From assembly GCA_035268885.1 (NCBI GenBank), contig DATFKA010000162.1, forward strand, positions 28,950 to 92,949: DNA of 64,000 nucleotides, read 5' to 3'. The number at the start of each line of letters is the position of its first letter. Positions within the stretch are counted from its first letter, which is position 1. Both the position numbers and the translations under genes were made by a program. The notes under the pieces were generated by a model. The model made no database searches and was not told where the DNA came from. It saw only the letters and a program-made list of their open reading frames with translations. Below, piece after piece: positions 9,030-19,017 of this stretch. Source of the stretch: DATFKA01 sp035268885 (GTDB lineage Bacteria; Bacteroidota; Bacteroidia; Chitinophagales; Saprospiraceae).

Positions 9030-11729
9030 TTAAACTTCTCCCTCTAAATACCCTCTCAGTTCCGTCGAAGAATCACTGCGCTCACGCAAATAATTCGCTA
9101 CCTCCTGGCGGGTCTTTTCCGAAGCCCCATCCGCCATCTGATCGAGTAGTGCTTGCCCTTCGTCGGTCTCCGCCAGGAGGGATTGCATTTCCAGCTCCAG
9201 ACTGCGCAGTAAATTACCCTCCTGCTGATCATTAAAGGTCTTGCTGCGTCGGCGGTTGAAGAACAGGGTTGCGGTCTCCAGTAGTCCGGCCCAGCTGCTG
9301 CGGGCCTTTGGCGCTTGCTGGAGTTGTTCGGCTTCCGGCACGGGAATGTCCAGTGCACTGTGGGCCTGCAGGATGCCCTGGCCGTAGTAGCGTTCCCAGC
9401 CCTCGAACGGACCTGGTTTGGCACTTTGGTATAGGGCCTGCCGTACGGCTTCCACCTGTCTCCAGGTACCAGTATAGCCCATCTCTTTTAATTCTTTTTG
9501 GTACTTGAGTAGCCAAAGAGCGGCGGCGGCCGCGACTTGAGGCGTGGCTGAGGAAGTTCCACCTCCGTTTTTCTTAACGGGATGAATGGAATCAATCGAG
9601 AGCCAGGGTACATTAGGGGTATAGGCGGCTACGGCGTGTTGCATGTAGGGCGCTGGGCCCCAGTTACCTTGCATATAATCGGTGTCCATACTCTTAGTAG
9701 CTAAGTCATTGTCTAGCTGTTGGGCCTTAAAATCGTAAGGGTAGTGGTTTTGGGCAACGCCGCAGGCGGCCAGTACCCGCCGGTATCGAGCTGGATAAAT
9801 GAGGGTGCGAGGTCCCAGGGCAGCACCGCCTTTGATGATGGAATTCCCGGCCGCCGAGACGAAAGTGACGCCCGCCTCGTAGGCGCGGTTAATGGCTTTT
9901 GCTAAAGTGCGATTGGGTTTGCCTCCGAGCGACATTGTGATGACCTGACAGTCCATCTTAATGGCGTAATCAATCGCTGCGGCGATACTATCCGGGTTGA
10001 GAATGATTACACTCTCTGTCACCCGGATGGGAATGACCTCTAAAAAAGGTGCTGCTCCAATGTAGCCAATATCCTGATCGAAGGTGAAGGCTTTGTCTAA
10101 TGCCCAACCGGAGATTAAACCGATGGTACCGATGCCGTGCATCTGTTGTTCCAGGGGGTTGATGATGTCCCGGTCGATGGCATCTGCATTTTCGTACTCT
10201 TCCCCCTGAATGAAGGAGCGGGCCAGTCGCCTTTGAATATTCGGATTGTCGCGTAGGGCAGGGTGGCCGGGCCACCAGCCGGTATCGATGTGAGCAATCC
10301 GTACGCTATTTTCTAGCTTACTATCCCGGACGGCCCTCCACAATTGGTCGCGGGCGGCACCCAATTGGCTATACTCTTCTCCGAGGTGCCAGCCCAACGG
10401 TAGGTCTGCCTGGTTGGATACGGGGGGCCACTTATCCATATATTCGAAGCCCTTTCCGGCAGCACGTGCGCCTTCTGGCTGTTCGCTAATAGGAAATCCT
10501 TTTTCCTGGGCAGGGCTGAGCTCAACTTTAAATCCAAAATCGTCTGCTTTTCCGGCAATCTGGTGAATGATGTCCCAGGTAGAATAGCTGGGATCCGGCT
10601 GGAACATAGCTAGGCACTGACTGGGTCGGTTTCCCGCTTTAATCACTCGGATTTGAGGGGGGACTATCTTTAGGGCCAGTTCCTGAAGCAGCAGTCCACT
10701 CGGAAACTCCATCAAAATAGCTTCGTAATCTTTGTTGAGACTGACCGAAGGCAGGTCCGCGCTGGGGCGCTCTGCTACCAGAGGTGCTTCTACGCTGCTG
10801 GAGGGAATAGGAGCTATCTTAGGATCGGAGATGGAATCGAGTGCTATTTTTAAGGGGAAATTATAGTCAAAAGCCAGATTTTCGGCGCCGTAGCTATAGA
10901 AATTAGGCGTCGGAAAGGCATAGGCGCTACGTAAACGGTCAATGAGGGCCTGTGCATCGGATAGGCGCTGCCATTCCCCCGAGTAGATAATTTGTTTAAA
11001 GACACCGGTGAAGCGGCCATTGAGCTCACCATCAAAGGTGATTTGGTTATCCTGGCAAGCGGCAAAGAGGCGCACACTGGCACCAATATTTTCCGTTTTT
11101 TCATTGCGTTTAAATTTTTCCTGTAGTGTACCGTAAAGGTCGGCGTGCCGGGCATTGATGCGTTGGGCCGTACTGGCGGGCAGTTCTTTGGAGCGCAGTC
11201 CGCTTTCGCGTAAAAACTGTTCCATCTTTTGGGTGAAGGTATTCTCTTCACGCGCCAGAATGGCGACCGGATCGTTCGCCTGACCCGCAATATTTCGGGT
11301 AACCGAGCCACTGTGGCAGCTATCAGAGATCACCAAAATACGCACCCCGTCCCGGAATTTTTTAAAGGCTTCAAAGATTTCGTCATCCAATAGTTGACGA
11401 TCGTAGAGACACCAGGTCTGATCGTAGGGCTCGTCCCCTTTGATCCGGAAATTAGGATCTTCAACCAGTCCGCCGTGGCCCGAATAACTCAGGAAAAAGA
11501 TATCACCGGCGTGAAGCTTGTCGGCCGCCGCGCTGAACTGTGATTTTACGTTATGGGTCGTAGCCGCCTGATCGAGTAGGAGCGTCGTCTCCTGGTAGCC
11601 GAAGACTTCTTTGGCAATTCGCTGGTAATCTTTGGCGTCATTCACGGCTGCTTTCAGATCAGAGAGCCCCAGGTAATGATTTTGGTTGACGGTATTAACG
11701 CCGATATGCAGAGAGAGTCCAATGGGCAT
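9030..11729 (-). CDS. Caspase (C14) - subtilisin (S8) fusion protease
   Basis: An 899-residue two-protease fusion, started at the ATG at 11729; a TTG three codons earlier is less likely. Residues 1 to about 290 are a caspase/metacaspase-like domain with the His-Cys dyad in FLSYSGHGG (H85) and ISDSCHSGS (C138). A linker of roughly 150 residues follows. Residues about 440-800 are a subtilase with the full triad: IAHIDTG (D482), MHGIGTIG (H531), oxyanion SAAGNS (N629) and GGGTSSATP (S726). The last 75 residues form an acidic helical tail (QQEGNLLRSLELEMQSLLAE...), which is also preserved as a relic downstream. There is no signal peptide, so it should be cytosolic. Such fusions suggest an activation cascade within one chain (inference). 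It stands alone, divergent from the fucose porter. Confidence 0.92.
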   Translation of the reverse strand: MPIGLSLHIGVNTVNQNHYLGLSDLKAAVNDAKDYQRIAKEVFGYQETTLLLDQAATTHNVKSQFSAAADKLHAGDIFFLSYSGHGGLVEDPNFRIKGDEPYDQTWCLYDRQLLDDEIFEAFKKFRDGVRILVISDSCHSGSVTRNIAGQANDPVAILAREENTFTQKMEQFLRESGLRSKELPASTAQRINARHADLYGTLQEKFKRNEKTENIGASVRLFAACQDNQITFDGELNGRFTGVFKQIIYSGEWQRLSDAQALIDRLRSAYAFPTPNFYSYGAENLAFDYNFPLKIALDSISDPKIAPIPSSSVEAPLVAERPSADLPSVSLNKDYEAILMEFPSGLLLQELALKIVPPQIRVIKAGNRPSQCLAMFQPDPSYSTWDIIHQIAGKADDFGFKVELSPAQEKGFPISEQPEGARAAGKGFEYMDKWPPVSNQADLPLGWHLGEEYSQLGAARDQLWRAVRDSKLENSVRIAHIDTGWWPGHPALRDNPNIQRRLARSFIQGEEYENADAIDRDIINPLEQQMHGIGTIGLISGWALDKAFTFDQDIGYIGAAPFLEVIPIRVTESVIILNPDSIAAAIDYAIKMDCQVITMSLGGKPNRTLAKAINRAYEAGVTFVSAAGNSIIKGGAALGPRTLIYPARYRRVLAACGVAQNHYPYDFKAQQLDNDLATKSMDTDYMQGNWGPAPYMQHAVAAYTPNVPWLSIDSIHPVKKNGGGTSSATPQVAAAAALWLLKYQKELKEMGYTGTWRQVEAVRQALYQSAKPGPFEGWERYYGQGILQAHSALDIPVPEAEQLQQAPKARSSWAGLLETATLFFNRRRSKTFNDQQEGNLLRSLELEMQSLLAETDEGQALLDQMADGASEKTRQEVANYLRERSDSSTELRGYLEGEV

Positions 11730-11966
11730 GTTATTCAAATTATGCGTTTTCGAATGTGGAGTTTTGAATCAATTCGCTCCTCCAGAAATATAATAATAAT
11801 TGTTTAAGATTTATCCTACTTTGGACAACTTCAATGTTTTGGGTGAAAGCTGGAGCTTTCGCACAGCGGAATAAAATTTTATGTGCTCGGCCCGATTTTT
11901 TTAAATCAATCTGACTTTTCAATAATTTACTATCTTCACGCCGGACAACTTACTAAACTGAAACGA

Positions 11967-13265
11967 ATGAAAACGACTGCACCCGTAGTAGAACGCTCCG
12001 TTTTGCTGCCCTTCATCCTGATCACTTCCCTGTTTGCCCTTTGGGGCTTTGCCAATGCGGTTACCGATCCAATGGTTACGGCTTTTAAAAAGGTTTTGGA
12101 GCTGAATAACTTCCAGGCTTCTTTGGTGCAGTTGGCTTTTTATGGAGGTTACTTTACCATGGCTTTGCCTGCCTCTCTCTTTATTAAACGGTATTCTTAT
12201 AAGGTCGGGGTATTGATTGGACTGGCCCTGTATGCCACGGGCGCCTTGTTGTTTTACCCGGCGGCGATGACGCAGCAATTTGGCTTCTTTTTACTTGGTT
12301 TATACATCCTGACTTTTGGTCTGGCCTTTTTGGAAACGACGGCAAATCCCTACATTCTTTCCATGGGCGCACCGGAGACGGCTACCCAGCGCCTCAACCT
12401 AGCACAAGCCTTTAACCCCCTCGGTCTACTGGGGGGGCTTTTGGTGGCTCAACAGTTTGTTTTGCGTAAGCTAAAGTCGGACGACGTCGATTATTCCTCC
12501 CTCAATGAATCGGCACAAGCGGCTATTCGCCAGGCAGACCTTATGGTCATTCGAGACCCTTACGTAGCGCTGGGACTGGTCATCATTGGAATTTTTGTCA
12601 TCATCGCCTTCAGTAAAATGCCACAGAGTCAGGATGAGCTACCGGACGCTAGCCTGGGATCAATCATCCGCTCACTGCTTGGTAAGCAACAGTATGCCTT
12701 TGGGGTGTTGGCACAGGTGGTTTACGTCGGGGCGCAAATTATGTGTTGGACCTACATTTACCAGTACGCTGAGGCGATTGGTATTGATAATGAGACGGCT
12801 GGGTACTATCAGTTTGTTGCCTTTCTGCTTTTCTTTATCGGGCGTTTTGTCTGTACTTTTCTGCTCAAATACGTCAATTCTGGTAAATTGCTGGCGCTAC
12901 TGGCTGTTTTGGCTATACTTTGTACGGCAGTCACTATCTTTGCGGTGGGACCGATCGGCCTGTATGCACTGGTGGGGGTTTCTTTCTGTATGTCGCTGAT
13001 GTTCCCAACGATCTACGGGATAGCTTTGGATGGTCTGCACGAAGAAGAAGCCAAGATCGGTGCGGCCGGTCTGGTGATGGCCATTGTCGGCGGGGCTTTA
13101 ATGCCTACGCTACAGGGGAAACTGTTGGATATTGGAGGTCCGGGCTATACAGATACCTTAATTATGGGCGTGCCTGAGGTTAATTTTTCCTTTATCCTGC
13201 CGCTAATTTGTTTTTGCCTGATTGCTTTGTATGGATACCTGATTAGTCCGAGATTACAAGCCTAG
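11967..13265 (+). CDS. fucP: L-fucose:H+ symporter family (FucP-type MFS)
   Basis: A 432-residue major facilitator with about 12 membrane segments. I use the ATG at 11967 (MKTTAPVVERS...), since the longer frame to 11883 adds a polar, unlikely extension. FucP-family marks include LPFILITSLFALWGFANAVTD near the N-terminus, the short loop around SLFIKRYSYKVG, and FLETTANPYI with NLAQAFNPLG in helices 4-5. Members take up L-fucose or related sugars (glucose/galactose, N-acetylglucosamine), so fucose is a likely but unproven substrate. No fucose catabolic gene is adjacent, though a GH95 fucosidase lies at 49165. It ends two bases from the stop of the convergent MG2-like gene. Confidence 0.85.
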   Translation: MKTTAPVVERSVLLPFILITSLFALWGFANAVTDPMVTAFKKVLELNNFQASLVQLAFYGGYFTMALPASLFIKRYSYKVGVLIGLALYATGALLFYPAAMTQQFGFFLLGLYILTFGLAFLETTANPYILSMGAPETATQRLNLAQAFNPLGLLGGLLVAQQFVLRKLKSDDVDYSSLNESAQAAIRQADLMVIRDPYVALGLVIIGIFVIIAFSKMPQSQDELPDASLGSIIRSLLGKQQYAFGVLAQVVYVGAQIMCWTYIYQYAEAIGIDNETAGYYQFVAFLLFFIGRFVCTFLLKYVNSGKLLALLAVLAILCTAVTIFAVGPIGLYALVGVSFCMSLMFPTIYGIALDGLHEEEAKIGAAGLVMAIVGGALMPTLQGKLLDIGGPGYTDTLIMGVPEVNFSFILPLICFCLIALYGYLISPRLQA

Positions 13266-13267
13266 GC

Positions 13268-16200
13268 TTATTTCCAGTTTATAGGCTGCGAAAAGTGTAT
13301 GACTTTACCATTACTACTAAGGCCTTCTACCCGGACATGGTAGGGAGTGGGAATGCCTCCCGTTCGAAAAGGAATATTTATTTCCTTCGTTGCTTTGTCC
13401 AAGGGTAAAAAAGGAATCCATTGAATCGTTGTCCTCAGGTCCTGACTACCATTTGTCGGGTAAGAGGGGGAATAGAATTCGCGAGCCCGGTGGTAGCCCG
13501 GATGTTCATATTGTAATATGCCACTATCGAGGTATGCTGCTCGGCTACGCGGAATGGAGCGGGTAATCACGTTAATGTAAGGTCCGTTGACATAAATAGT
13601 TTGAATATCATCTGCCCTAAGACTTAAAAAACGAGAAGCATCAAATGTTCCTCGATTTCCCATGCCATTTATCTCAATATATACAGGTATTTTCTCTATC
13701 TGGCCCTGCGTATTAGTAATAATTCGGAGTAGCCTGATACCATCGGTTTGAAACATCGCACCAGGAACTAAATTTCCAAGAATTCTTATGCCCTGAGCTT
13801 TGGGGGCTATCCAGTCGGTCTGATCTAAATTATAGAATTTTGCTCCTCTGGTAAGTCTACTGTTAAGATTGATGCGTTTTGCTTGAATGTTTAATTCGTC
13901 GAGTTCAATTGTCCAACCGGCAGGATTGTTTTCTTGATCAGACATCGCTTTTTCTCGTAGTTGATCTAAATTCAGGGAAGAATTGCGAGGTTGTTTTCTA
14001 GAAATTTGACATAACCACTTCCGGGGTGGATTCAATTCTGCTTTGCTTAGTGGGGAAATATGGATATCCACGAGCCGATTTCCAATAACCACCCCTTCTG
14101 ATTGCTTCTCTTTCGAGCCAATCCTTCCCTGGATAATAAAGGTCGTACTATCTTTAAAAGGAAGTTGTGTAAAGCTAAATTCTCCTTTCTCATCCGTTTG
14201 TAGTTGTTGATAAACCAGGTCCTTCTCCAGGCTATTGATCATGATCTGGGTCTGTATCCGGGTAGTGTCCTCCTTTCGGGTCGTATACCCGGCGATGGTG
14301 TATCCTTTCTCCACTTCAAATGAGTGGTTTCGGGGCTTTTCAGCCAAAAGGCTACGCCAAGAAAATCTACGCCAGGTCAGGCACTGCAGTAAGAGGTCTA
14401 GATAATAGCGTTTGCGATTGGTGATATTTTGAAGATAATGACTAGCCTGAGGAATAGCTTGGCTTAGATCAGAGTTGAGCAAAAAATAGCTCTGAATATT
14501 CTCCTGGTATTTATCGAAAGGCACCAGGGTATTATTCGTAATACTCACGGAAAGATTTATGGAGGATTTCAGGAGGTTGGAGTCTAACTGAAGTGGCAAA
14601 CTATACCTTTGATTTGCTTCAAAAGTAAAACTAGTATCCCTGGCACGAATATCTTCAGCTTCCAGGCCATAATCGTTGAAGACTAGTCGCTCTGCCTGCG
14701 GCCGTTGTTGTGTATCAAAGAGGGTAAAGTGTAGCAAGCCGGCAGGGATATCTGATTTTGACAATTGTATCGTTTTCCCATCTTCTAGTTGATCGGTCTG
14801 CAAAAAAATAGCGCCACGAACATGACCGACCAGGAAGGCCTTATCAAGTAATGCTTTCTGGGAAGCGCCCACCTTTAAATAAATATTTTCGTCATCCACT
14901 GGATTTACGTGTAGACGGAGTCCTTCCGGATAGATGACTGGTAATGGAAATTGGTACTCTTTTCCGGCCAGGACGAACTGGTAATAATATTTCTGATTGA
15001 TTTGCGGGGCGAAACTTAATAGACCTGCTCCCAAGTGATTGGTTTTTCCGGTAGTTATTAATTGTCGGTTTTTATTGATAATCTGACCTTCTAATTGGAT
15101 AGGGTGTAAGTCCGAATCCCTAAGTAGAATAACGAGGTTGGCTGGTGTATTGGCGATCAGGTCACCCCCTTCCGGGAAAAAATCAAGGAGGGGAGAGGAA
15201 GGAGCAGATGTCGTTTTGGGAATAGCGATTTCCTCTTGCAGATAGTCTCTTAATTCAATGGACCGTTCAAAGAAGAAATCAGGATCCATATTTCGCATGT
15301 AATTGGTATAGGCCCTAAGCCGGTAGGTTCCTGGTGCGTGGCTGGGTGTCCATTGATAATCACCCGAGAACCCTATCTGACGATGTAAATGCCAGGTATA
15401 GATGATATCATCAGCAGGAGAGATCAAATCAACGTAGAGTACCTCGCTAGTTGTTTGAGGAAGATGATCAATGCCATCTACCAAATAGGCCTTAAACCAA
15501 AGGTTTTCCCGATTACTGAATACCGTCTGGTTAAGGTGTAAATAGGTCTTTTCGGGAGGCCTTCGATAACGGTATTGTAGCAAACTGTCCAGGACAGGAG
15601 ACGTACTTTTTTGTGGCTTCAGCTGAATGGCAGCTTCATAATCAATGGGAAGCTGAGTCGCCATTCGATAGTTTGACCAGTATCCCGACTCTTCTATATC
15701 GGCCGGGTTAAGTAACTGGCCGTTCTGATTAATGATGAATTTTCCTGATTTGGAGCGTAAAAAAGAAGTGGCTGTTCTTTCGACTTGTCTTCGGATACCT
15801 CCTTTTTTGGCTATCGTCTTTCGCTGGATATTTCCCTTTTTGAGGACGGTCAGAAAGTCTTTTAAGAGCAGAGTATCTCCAATCTCTCCACGTTTCCAGT
15901 TCAAGTCTTCGTAGGACAATGGTGTATATCGATAGGTCTTAATACTATCTGCCTGGGTAATGCCGAATTCGTATCTCTCCAGTTGGGTGGGAAGTCGATT
16001 GACCAGGGATAAGAAAAATAATTGTTTAGACTGTAGATAGTATTGTTTACGACGGCCTTCAATTTTTCGGGTGTGGCGGTACTGGTCTTTGATGTCTTTA
16101 AAGAAAAGTTTGCCTCGGTAGCGTACATCTTCCCGGGCATCTATAGAAAAGTGCTCCAGTACAAATTGTAATTCGTAACCGGTTTTTTTATTGATGAATC

Positions 16201-16699
16201 TGAGGTTGTCGATGGCTCTGGCTTCGAACAGACTGTCCGATACTTCGAACCAGAGTACTTCCGAGTTTAAGAATTCAATATCCTTTTTTCTCACATTCTC
16301 CCCGAAAAAGGTGGTTTGGAATTGCTTCATCCATCTTTTTCGATTGCGAGCATTCTTTTTTTTTGCAGCCAAGACTACTGCTCCCAGATCCTGGGGACTT
16401 TCTTGAAGCAGTACCTGGTTAATACCTACGCTAAGCTGAGAAGAGGGGACAACGAGATTCTCATAGCTGATATGCGTAATAATTAACTCAAAATCATCCA
16501 GGCTTCTGGTATCCAGAATAGCCAGCCCATCTTGATTACTACTGGTCCCAATAGAGCTATTTTGTATGAAAACAAAGGCATCGCTAACGGGGCCCTTTGT
16601 ACGGGCATCCAGCACTTGAATAGAAATGTTTTGTCCATTTACGGCAAAGGAAAAGAAGAGGCTGATGAACAAACAAAAAATTGAGTGGCGAATACTCAT
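13268..16699 (-). CDS. Large envelope protein: carboxypeptidase-like, MG2-like and plug-like regions
   Basis: A 1143-residue exported protein started at the ATG at 16699 (MSIRHSIFCLFISLFFSFAVNGQ signal peptide). After the signal is a carboxypeptidase-like regulatory domain (ISIQVLDARTKGPVSDAFVFI). A basic helical region follows (KKKNARNRKRWMKQF). From about residue 370 there is an MG2-like segment (PPEKTYLHLNQTVFSNRENLWFKAYLV, then GTYRLRAYTNYMRN). The last 200 residues contain a TonB-plug-like stretch (ADDIQTIYVNGPYINVITR), but no beta-barrel follows. Such proteins are frequent and poorly understood in Bacteroidota and probably sit in the periplasm or outer membrane. Function unknown. Confidence 0.8.
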   Translation of the reverse strand: MSIRHSIFCLFISLFFSFAVNGQNISIQVLDARTKGPVSDAFVFIQNSSIGTSSNQDGLAILDTRSLDDFELIITHISYENLVVPSSQLSVGINQVLLQESPQDLGAVVLAAKKKNARNRKRWMKQFQTTFFGENVRKKDIEFLNSEVLWFEVSDSLFEARAIDNLRFINKKTGYELQFVLEHFSIDAREDVRYRGKLFFKDIKDQYRHTRKIEGRRKQYYLQSKQLFFLSLVNRLPTQLERYEFGITQADSIKTYRYTPLSYEDLNWKRGEIGDTLLLKDFLTVLKKGNIQRKTIAKKGGIRRQVERTATSFLRSKSGKFIINQNGQLLNPADIEESGYWSNYRMATQLPIDYEAAIQLKPQKSTSPVLDSLLQYRYRRPPEKTYLHLNQTVFSNRENLWFKAYLVDGIDHLPQTTSEVLYVDLISPADDIIYTWHLHRQIGFSGDYQWTPSHAPGTYRLRAYTNYMRNMDPDFFFERSIELRDYLQEEIAIPKTTSAPSSPLLDFFPEGGDLIANTPANLVILLRDSDLHPIQLEGQIINKNRQLITTGKTNHLGAGLLSFAPQINQKYYYQFVLAGKEYQFPLPVIYPEGLRLHVNPVDDENIYLKVGASQKALLDKAFLVGHVRGAIFLQTDQLEDGKTIQLSKSDIPAGLLHFTLFDTQQRPQAERLVFNDYGLEAEDIRARDTSFTFEANQRYSLPLQLDSNLLKSSINLSVSITNNTLVPFDKYQENIQSYFLLNSDLSQAIPQASHYLQNITNRKRYYLDLLLQCLTWRRFSWRSLLAEKPRNHSFEVEKGYTIAGYTTRKEDTTRIQTQIMINSLEKDLVYQQLQTDEKGEFSFTQLPFKDSTTFIIQGRIGSKEKQSEGVVIGNRLVDIHISPLSKAELNPPRKWLCQISRKQPRNSSLNLDQLREKAMSDQENNPAGWTIELDELNIQAKRINLNSRLTRGAKFYNLDQTDWIAPKAQGIRILGNLVPGAMFQTDGIRLLRIITNTQGQIEKIPVYIEINGMGNRGTFDASRFLSLRADDIQTIYVNGPYINVITRSIPRSRAAYLDSGILQYEHPGYHRAREFYSPSYPTNGSQDLRTTIQWIPFLPLDKATKEINIPFRTGGIPTPYHVRVEGLSSNGKVIHFSQPINWK

Positions 16700-16777
16700 A
16701 TTGCGGAGTTTTAAGGTACTCAATGATGACTCCACCATTAGCTTTTTGATTTACTTAAGGGGAGGAAATCAATCGAG

Positions 16778-16817
16778 TAAAAAAAAAGCGAATCGGGGCT
16801 TTTGCTCCGATTCGCTT
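16778..16817 (-). terminator. Intrinsic terminator of the SulP gene
   Basis: An 11-bp perfect stem (AAGCGAATCGG at 16786-16796 with CCGATTCGCTT at 16807-16817) flanked on the left by a run of A, which is a U-run on the minus strand. It lies just past the SulP stop and ahead of the MG2-like gene. Confidence 0.9.
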
Positions 16818-16835
16818 AGAATAGGAAGTTTGAGC

Positions 16836-18482
16836 TTATTCCGTCATTACCTTTTTCAGGTATGACTTATTGTTACCATTTTTGCCCTCTGGTACAACAA
16901 CGTCTCGGAAAAGACCCAATGGATCCACAATCTTAGCTTCGTTTTCGTCTAAACCACGTATCTCTGCTCGAATATTTCGCTCTATTGTTTTTTCTTCGAA
17001 GTCAGCAAAGATCTCCAGTATATCCGGATGAATCGTTTTAGCTTTGGAAGCATCAATAATAACGTGCGAATTCTCAGGGATTTCTTCTAACGTTTTTTGG
17101 ATACTGGCTTTGTTTAGGAAGCTTACATCTTCTGCTAATTTGATAAAAATAGGTTCGCCTTCCTTGTAGTCTTTAGGATCAAAGTGGTAGGGTACTTTGT
17201 AATTATTCCAAAGTAATTGCACGATGGCCACTGCCATACCCATACCAATACCAATCAGTAGATCGGTGAATACGATACCCACAATCGTTACAATAAAGGG
17301 GATGAACTGTGTTTTACCCATTTTGTACATCGTTCTAAATAGCGACGGCTTCGCTAGCTTGTAACCAACCAAAAAGAGAATAGCCGCTAAACTGGCCAGT
17401 GGGATTTTATTCAGCAGGCTGGGAATAGCCATGGCGGATACCAGCAGCATGATACCGTGAATAAAGGCAGAGGCCTTAGAGCGACCACCCGACTGAATAT
17501 TAGCCGAACTACGCACAATTACCTGTGTAACGGGCAGGCCACCGATAAAACCAGCTACCATATTACCTACACCTTGTGCAACCAGCTCGCGGTTGGTCGG
17601 CGTGATGCGTTTGCGGGGGTCGAGCTTGTCAGTTGCTTCCACACACAATAGGGTTTCCAGGCTAGCTACTATGGCGATAGTCATAGCCGTTACGTAAACG
17701 TGGGAGTTGTTCCACTGAGAGAAATCCGGGAAAGAAAACTGTCCAAAAAAGCCAGAAATAGATTCCGCGACGGGAATATTAACCGTTTGATCACCCCGCA
17801 GTGCCATATCCGTACCCGTAAAAAAGGAGTTGAGTAATATACCCAATACCACGACCACCAGGGGCCCCTGAATAATATTAGTGAAACCCAGCTTTTTCAT
17901 AAAGGGACGTTCCCAAAGGATAAGAATGAGGATGGATAAGGTGGCAATGATGACTGCTCCAGGGCTAATATAATTGAGCATATTAATCAATTCACTAAAG
18001 GTATTCTGCCCATCGACCTGCATAAATGCAAAATCTCCTTCGGGATCTTTATCATAACCTAAAGCGTGTGGGATTTGCTTTAGGAAAATAATAATGCCGA
18101 TACCCGCCAGCATTCCTTTAATGACCGAGGAGGGGAAGTAGTAACCAATGACGCCCGCTTTTAACAATCCAAAGATTAGTTGAATGGCACCAGCAATAAC
18201 TACTGCCATCAGGAAAACGTCAAAACTGCCTAATTCCTGAATGGCCGTTAAGACGATTACCGCCAGACCAGCTGCCGGACCACTAACGCCCAGTGGAGAA
18301 CCGCTTAACAGAGCTACGATCGTACCGCCGACGATACCCGAAATGATACCTGAAAAAAGCGGAGCACCGGATGCCAGGGCAATACCCAGACAGAGGGGTA
18401 AGGCGACCAGGAATACTACAATACTGGCCGGTAAATCATATTTTAGGTTTGCGAATAAACCTTCTTTTTCGTTTGCGCTCAT
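16836..18482 (-). CDS. SulP family inorganic anion transporter with STAS domain
   Basis: A 548-residue inner-membrane transporter. The SulP core shows DLPASIVVFLVALPLCLGIALASG at the N-terminus, SGPAAGLAVIV and the NRELVAQGVGNMVAGFIGGLPVT signature near residue 290. The C-terminal roughly 110 residues are a STAS domain (IKLAEDVSFLNKASI, HVIIDASKAKTIHPDIL). SulP proteins carry sulfate, bicarbonate or other anions; the substrate cannot be told, and no carbonic anhydrase or sulfate assimilation gene is adjacent. A terminator follows, and a sequence shared with the next upstream gene sits ahead of its start (18515-18527). Confidence 0.92.
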   Translation of the reverse strand: MSANEKEGLFANLKYDLPASIVVFLVALPLCLGIALASGAPLFSGIISGIVGGTIVALLSGSPLGVSGPAAGLAVIVLTAIQELGSFDVFLMAVVIAGAIQLIFGLLKAGVIGYYFPSSVIKGMLAGIGIIIFLKQIPHALGYDKDPEGDFAFMQVDGQNTFSELINMLNYISPGAVIIATLSILILILWERPFMKKLGFTNIIQGPLVVVVLGILLNSFFTGTDMALRGDQTVNIPVAESISGFFGQFSFPDFSQWNNSHVYVTAMTIAIVASLETLLCVEATDKLDPRKRITPTNRELVAQGVGNMVAGFIGGLPVTQVIVRSSANIQSGGRSKASAFIHGIMLLVSAMAIPSLLNKIPLASLAAILFLVGYKLAKPSLFRTMYKMGKTQFIPFIVTIVGIVFTDLLIGIGMGMAVAIVQLLWNNYKVPYHFDPKDYKEGEPIFIKLAEDVSFLNKASIQKTLEEIPENSHVIIDASKAKTIHPDILEIFADFEEKTIERNIRAEIRGLDENEAKIVDPLGLFRDVVVPEGKNGNNKSYLKKVMTE

Positions 18483-18514
18483 GTTTGTGTTGTTATGTAT
18501 ATAGTTAATGGTTT

Positions 18515-18527
18515 GTTTTGACAGGGC
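18515..18527. promoter_or_regulatory. Candidate operator half-site upstream of sulP
   Basis: GTTTTGACAGGGC lies about 35 bases upstream of the SulP start. Its reverse complement, GCCCTGTCAAAAC, nearly matches one arm of the perfect palindrome ahead of the small exported gene (19018-19034). Shared upstream sequence suggests a common regulator (inference). Confidence 0.3.
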
Positions 18528-18653
18528 TCACTTCCGCTAATGTGAAGTAAGCTATGCCTTTACTGAGGTCTATAAGTATTTGCAGTGGAAAACAGACAAA
18601 AAGCAGTATGTCTTTCAGGAGGGTATTGAATTAGCTGTAATGAAAAGTTTGAG

Positions 18654-18992
18654 CTAAAATAAGATGGCTACCTCGGGAGGGGGATCAAAAATCAGGAGGT
18701 AAATACTATTGAAAAGACCAAAATTCTGCCTGCTGTGAGGCTTGAATAGAAGGGGATCCAGATGAATAGTTTTACGTTCAACTAAAAACTCATCGCTATC
18801 AATTTTCTGGATTTCTTTTTCAGATTCCTGTTCGGTCTCTCCATCGTTGTGTTCTAATTGCTCGATCAGAATGGCATCAGTAGCTGCAAAACATTGCCGG
18901 ACGGGAACAGAAATGATTAGGCAAAGCAACAACAGGGCTACCCAATTGGGTAAGCCGGCACAGGACCAAAGCCGCCCAAATACACTTTTCAT
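18654..18992 (-). CDS. Small exported or membrane-anchored protein, unknown
   Basis: A 112-residue protein not recognised from any family. It has an N-terminal hydrophobic segment (LPNWVALLLLCLIISVPV) ending in a possible cleavage site after CFA-A, then an acidic middle (EHNDGETEQESEKEIQKID) and a C-terminus with FGLFNSIYLLIFDPPPEVAILF. It lies on the same strand as SulP, 171 bases upstream of it, and both have the GCCCTGTCAAA-type sequence ahead of their starts. Length and composition favour a real gene. Confidence 0.6.
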   Translation of the reverse strand: MKSVFGRLWSCAGLPNWVALLLLCLIISVPVRQCFAATDAILIEQLEHNDGETEQESEKEIQKIDSDEFLVERKTIHLDPLLFKPHSRQNFGLFNSIYLLIFDPPPEVAILF

Positions 18993-19017
18993 TTAATTAT
19001 ATGTTGCTTAGATCTAT

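Noticed and set aside
11739..11966. Horizontal-transfer boundary at the caspase gene
   Set aside because: Base composition by eye is like its neighbours and there is no tRNA, integrase or direct repeat near; the fossil tail indicates local duplication instead.
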